Part shown: positions 62,514 through 64,000 of the stretch, piece after piece
Layout of the letters: each line of letters starts with the position of its first letter
How positions within the stretch are numbered: position 1 is the first letter of the stretch
Assembly: GCA_905197045.1 (NCBI GenBank)
Contig: CAJJXG010000005.1
Location: 10,973-74,972, forward strand
Origin: an uncultured Caryophanales bacterium
Lineage (GTDB): Bacteria; Bacillota_I; Bacilli_A; RFN20; CAG-826
Reading direction: 5' to 3'
Length of the DNA stretch: 64,000 nucleotides
Made by a program: the position numbers and the translations under genes
Notes under the pieces: model-generated
What the model was told of the DNA's origin: nothing
The model's database searches: none
Seen by the model: the letters and a program-made list of their open reading frames with translations, nothing else

Positions 62514-63282
62514 TAATAAAAGCCTCATGTGTTTTCTTTATATAATTATTACGAGTATTTTTTAAAACTCGAACTTTTTTATCACTTAATCTAATTACAA
62601 TATCATCGTGATAATTTTTAACATAATCACTTTTTGAATCATAATAGATTACAAATTCATCATTTTTAATGTTTTCAATTTTAATAACTTTATCTTTTTG
62701 AAGAACAAATGGCGAGCGAATTGATTCATAAGTTCTATTTTGAATTGGAGCTTTTTCAACAAATTGAATCATCTCAATCTCATTATCAACAAGCGCTCCT
62801 CCAATTGAGCGAGCCATTGCACTGCTGCCAATTGAAGTTGATATTAAACAACCATCTGCTTTTAAAGTTTCAAGATATGTATCATTGATAAATACATCAA
62901 AAATTAAGGTGTCTCCTTTACTTGATTCAATTCTAAATTCATTTAAAGCATAATATTTTTTGTCGCTATATGAAGCCTCAAGTAAAGCAATCTCTTTTTC
63001 TTCATGATTCTTATCAAGTAAATCCTTAATAAAATCATTAAGCTCTTTTTCGGTGTATTCGCAAAGATAACCAAGATTACCAAAATTGATATTGGCAAAC
63101 AAAGGTTTAAAAAGAAAATACTTTTGTATGGCTCTTAAAAAAGTTCCATCTCCACCAACAGAAATAACAAGCTCTGGCTTATTTTCATCATAAACTAAGC
63201 CTTCTTTTTCTAATGAATTTTTGATGAAATCACAAACCTTTTTAATTCCATCACCATCTCTTAATGAAATACAAAAATGCAT
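62500..63282 (-). CDS. nadK: NAD kinase
   Basis: Makes NADP+ from NAD+. 260 residues. ISVGGDGTFLRAIQKY has the GGDGT motif, ANINFGNLGYL and DGCLISTSIGSSAMARSIGG are the other conserved sites. The second motif normally reads DGlivSTPTGSTAY, so the SSAM version is a small variation. AAAGG precedes the ATG and a TACAAT -10 lies about 40 bases upstream. Confidence 0.92.
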   Translation of the reverse strand: MHFCISLRDGDGIKKVCDFIKNSLEKEGLVYDENKPELVISVGGDGTFLRAIQKYFLFKPLFANINFGNLGYLCEYTEKELNDFIKDLLDKNHEEKEIALLEASYSDKKYYALNEFRIESSKGDTLIFDVFINDTYLETLKADGCLISTSIGSSAMARSIGGALVDNEIEMIQFVEKAPIQNRTYESIRSPFVLQKDKVIKIENIKNDEFVIYYDSKSDYVKNYHDDIVIRLSDKKVRVLKNTRNNYIKKTHEAFINDRT

Positions 63283-63343
63283 TTAAATACCTTTTAAAAC
63301 CTGCTTTTTTATTGTATCATATTTGAAAAGGAAGTAGACAAAA

Positions 63344-63937
63344 ATGGCAACAAATATTGAAATTGAAGCTAAAGTTTTAATTAACAAAGACGAATATAAT
63401 CGTATCGTTAGAAAGCTACAAAAAAACATTTTAAAAGATAAAGTTCAAGTTAACTATTATATTGATACAAAAGATTACCAACTTAAAAACGCTGGTATCG
63501 GTTTAAGAGTTAGAGCATTAAATAATGAATATGTTATGACTTTAAAAGTTCCAATGAGTGAAGGTTTACTTGAAAAGAACACCACTTTAAAAGATGAAGA
63601 ATTTATTGCTTTAACAATTAAAGGTATTATTCCTGAAAACGACACAACTGAGTTTGTTAGAATGCTTGGCTTTGAGCCAAATGATATGAGTGTTGTTGCT
63701 AAACTTAAAACTCATCGTCTTGAAACAAATTATGGTGAGGAAGGTTACGAATTTTCAATTGATGAAAACGAATATAATGGCACTACTGATTATGAACTTG
63801 AAATGGCTGGCAACTCACTTTTAAAAGCTAGAACTCAACTTCAAAGAATCTGTAATGAAAACGGGATCGAATACGAAGACAATCCAAGAAGTAAACAAAC
63901 CCGTGCAATGGATTCCTTAAAAGTTTCAAAAAAATAA
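63344..63937 (+). CDS. CYTH-domain phosphatase (YjbK-like)
   Basis: 197 residues. The N-terminal ExExK motif IEIEAKV, followed by paired Arg/Lys/Glu residues of the tunnel fold (GIGLRVRALNNEYVMTLKVP; EFSIDENEYNGTTDYELEMA). The family hydrolyses triphosphates such as thiamine triphosphate or inorganic triphosphate. GGAAG precedes the ATG; divergent from nadK. Confidence 0.88.
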   Translation: MATNIEIEAKVLINKDEYNRIVRKLQKNILKDKVQVNYYIDTKDYQLKNAGIGLRVRALNNEYVMTLKVPMSEGLLEKNTTLKDEEFIALTIKGIIPENDTTEFVRMLGFEPNDMSVVAKLKTHRLETNYGEEGYEFSIDENEYNGTTDYELEMAGNSLLKARTQLQRICNENGIEYEDNPRSKQTRAMDSLKVSKK

Positions 63938-63949
63938 CTCGCAAATGAG

Positions 63950-63990
63950 AGGTACCCCAAATCCTAGACATTAGGAAAGGGGTACTTTTT
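63950..63990 (+). terminator. Rho-independent terminator after the CYTH gene
   Basis: GTACCCC (63952-63958) pairs with GGGGTAC (63979-63985), with an inner CCTA/TAGG stem and six T afterwards. Ends the CYTH transcript near the right edge. Confidence 0.85.
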
Positions 63991-64000
63991 TATGAAATAT

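Noticed and set aside
1..64000. Alternative genetic code (TGA as tryptophan) suggested by Mollicute-like gene content
   Set aside because: TGA ends several genes, including the ATGA overlaps at 8358-8361 and 12835-12838 and the end of whiA at 52061, and tryptophan is written TGG throughout.
1..64000. CRISPR array or prophage
   Set aside because: No regularly spaced repeats and no phage structural, integrase or lysis genes were seen.
63992..64000. Start of another gene after the last terminator
   Set aside because: An ATG follows the T-tract but only three codons are in the window and no ribosome site is visible.

Overview
The window is AT-rich, low-GC DNA from a Gram-positive-type bacterium. 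It has Bacillus-like housekeeping genes (whiA, RNase J, ylbF-rsmD-coaD, maf), many lipoproteins with a lipobox cysteine followed by glycine, and no outer-membrane genes. TGA is a normal stop (for example the ATGA overlaps at 8358-8361 and 12835-12838, and the end of whiA at 52061-52063), so this is the standard bacterial code and not a TGA=Trp Mollicute. Gene content, including a sugar ABC ATPase with a long coiled-coil insert and a membrane-anchored PTS EIIB-like protein, suggests an uncultured gut Bacilli lineage close to the Mollicutes/Erysipelotrichales/RF39 area. That placement is inference.

Layout. 1-9.9 kb: the 5' two-thirds or so of a very large AAA helicase that runs off the left edge; L-lactate dehydrogenase facing methylglyoxal synthase tail to tail; a two-ATPase/one-permease ABC export operon divergent from a TetR-type regulator, with a perfect 16-bp palindrome between them. 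10.0-15.4 kb: tRNA-Thr, an intact TnpB-like protein that has lost two of its three RuvC acidic residues, rimO-malQ, and a PhnP-like metallo-hydrolase. 15.4-46.1 kb: a Gram-positive polysaccharide-utilisation locus of about 30 kb, all on the minus strand. Read in transcription order from the right it encodes a LacI regulator, then GH78, GH2 (LacZ) and GH2 under one LacI-operator promoter. A second promoter with two operators and a cre site drives GH36, a sugar ABC transporter (ATPase, binding protein, two permeases), a GH43 lipoprotein, two large surface lipoproteins, GH3, an RDD-like membrane protein, two SGNH hydrolases and a MATE transporter. 46.2-48.0 kb: a decayed DUF4143-type ATPase gene and a SIR2-fold protein that may be a defence effector. 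48.1-50.6 kb: a zinc/cadmium efflux operon (ArsR, free HMA domain, P-type ATPase). 50.6-64 kb: sdaA-XRE-whiA, membrane proteins including YwaF-like and YitT-like, ylbF-rsmD-coaD, def, RNase J, maf, an EIIB-like protein, NAD kinase and a CYTH protein.

How the genes fit together. The locus can bind glycan at the surface with lipoproteins, trim it outside (GH43, lipoprotein SGNH esterase), import oligosaccharides through the ABC system, and finish them in the cytoplasm with alpha-galactosidase, beta-galactosidase, rhamnosidase and beta-glucosidase. The enzyme set fits a rhamnose/galactose/arabinose-bearing plant glycan such as RG-I pectin or arabinogalactan; the exact substrate cannot be read from sequence. 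The palindrome ACATTAACGTTAATGT lies inside both main promoters, and a 15/16 match lies in front of the metallo-hydrolase at 14.5 kb, which suggests one LacI regulon. Pyruvate disposal (ldh, with a cre-like site) and methylglyoxal synthase fit a fermentative sugar metabolism.

Most unusual items: the apparently nuclease-dead TnpB homologue with structured flanks (10.1-11.5 kb), the ABC ATPase with a roughly 250-residue coiled-coil insertion, the identical 24-bp palindrome at the malQ promoter and at a pseudogene break point, an SGNH gene split by one in-frame stop, a cysteine-less EIIB domain on a membrane anchor, and many genes with a -10 box only 6-8 nt before the start codon.
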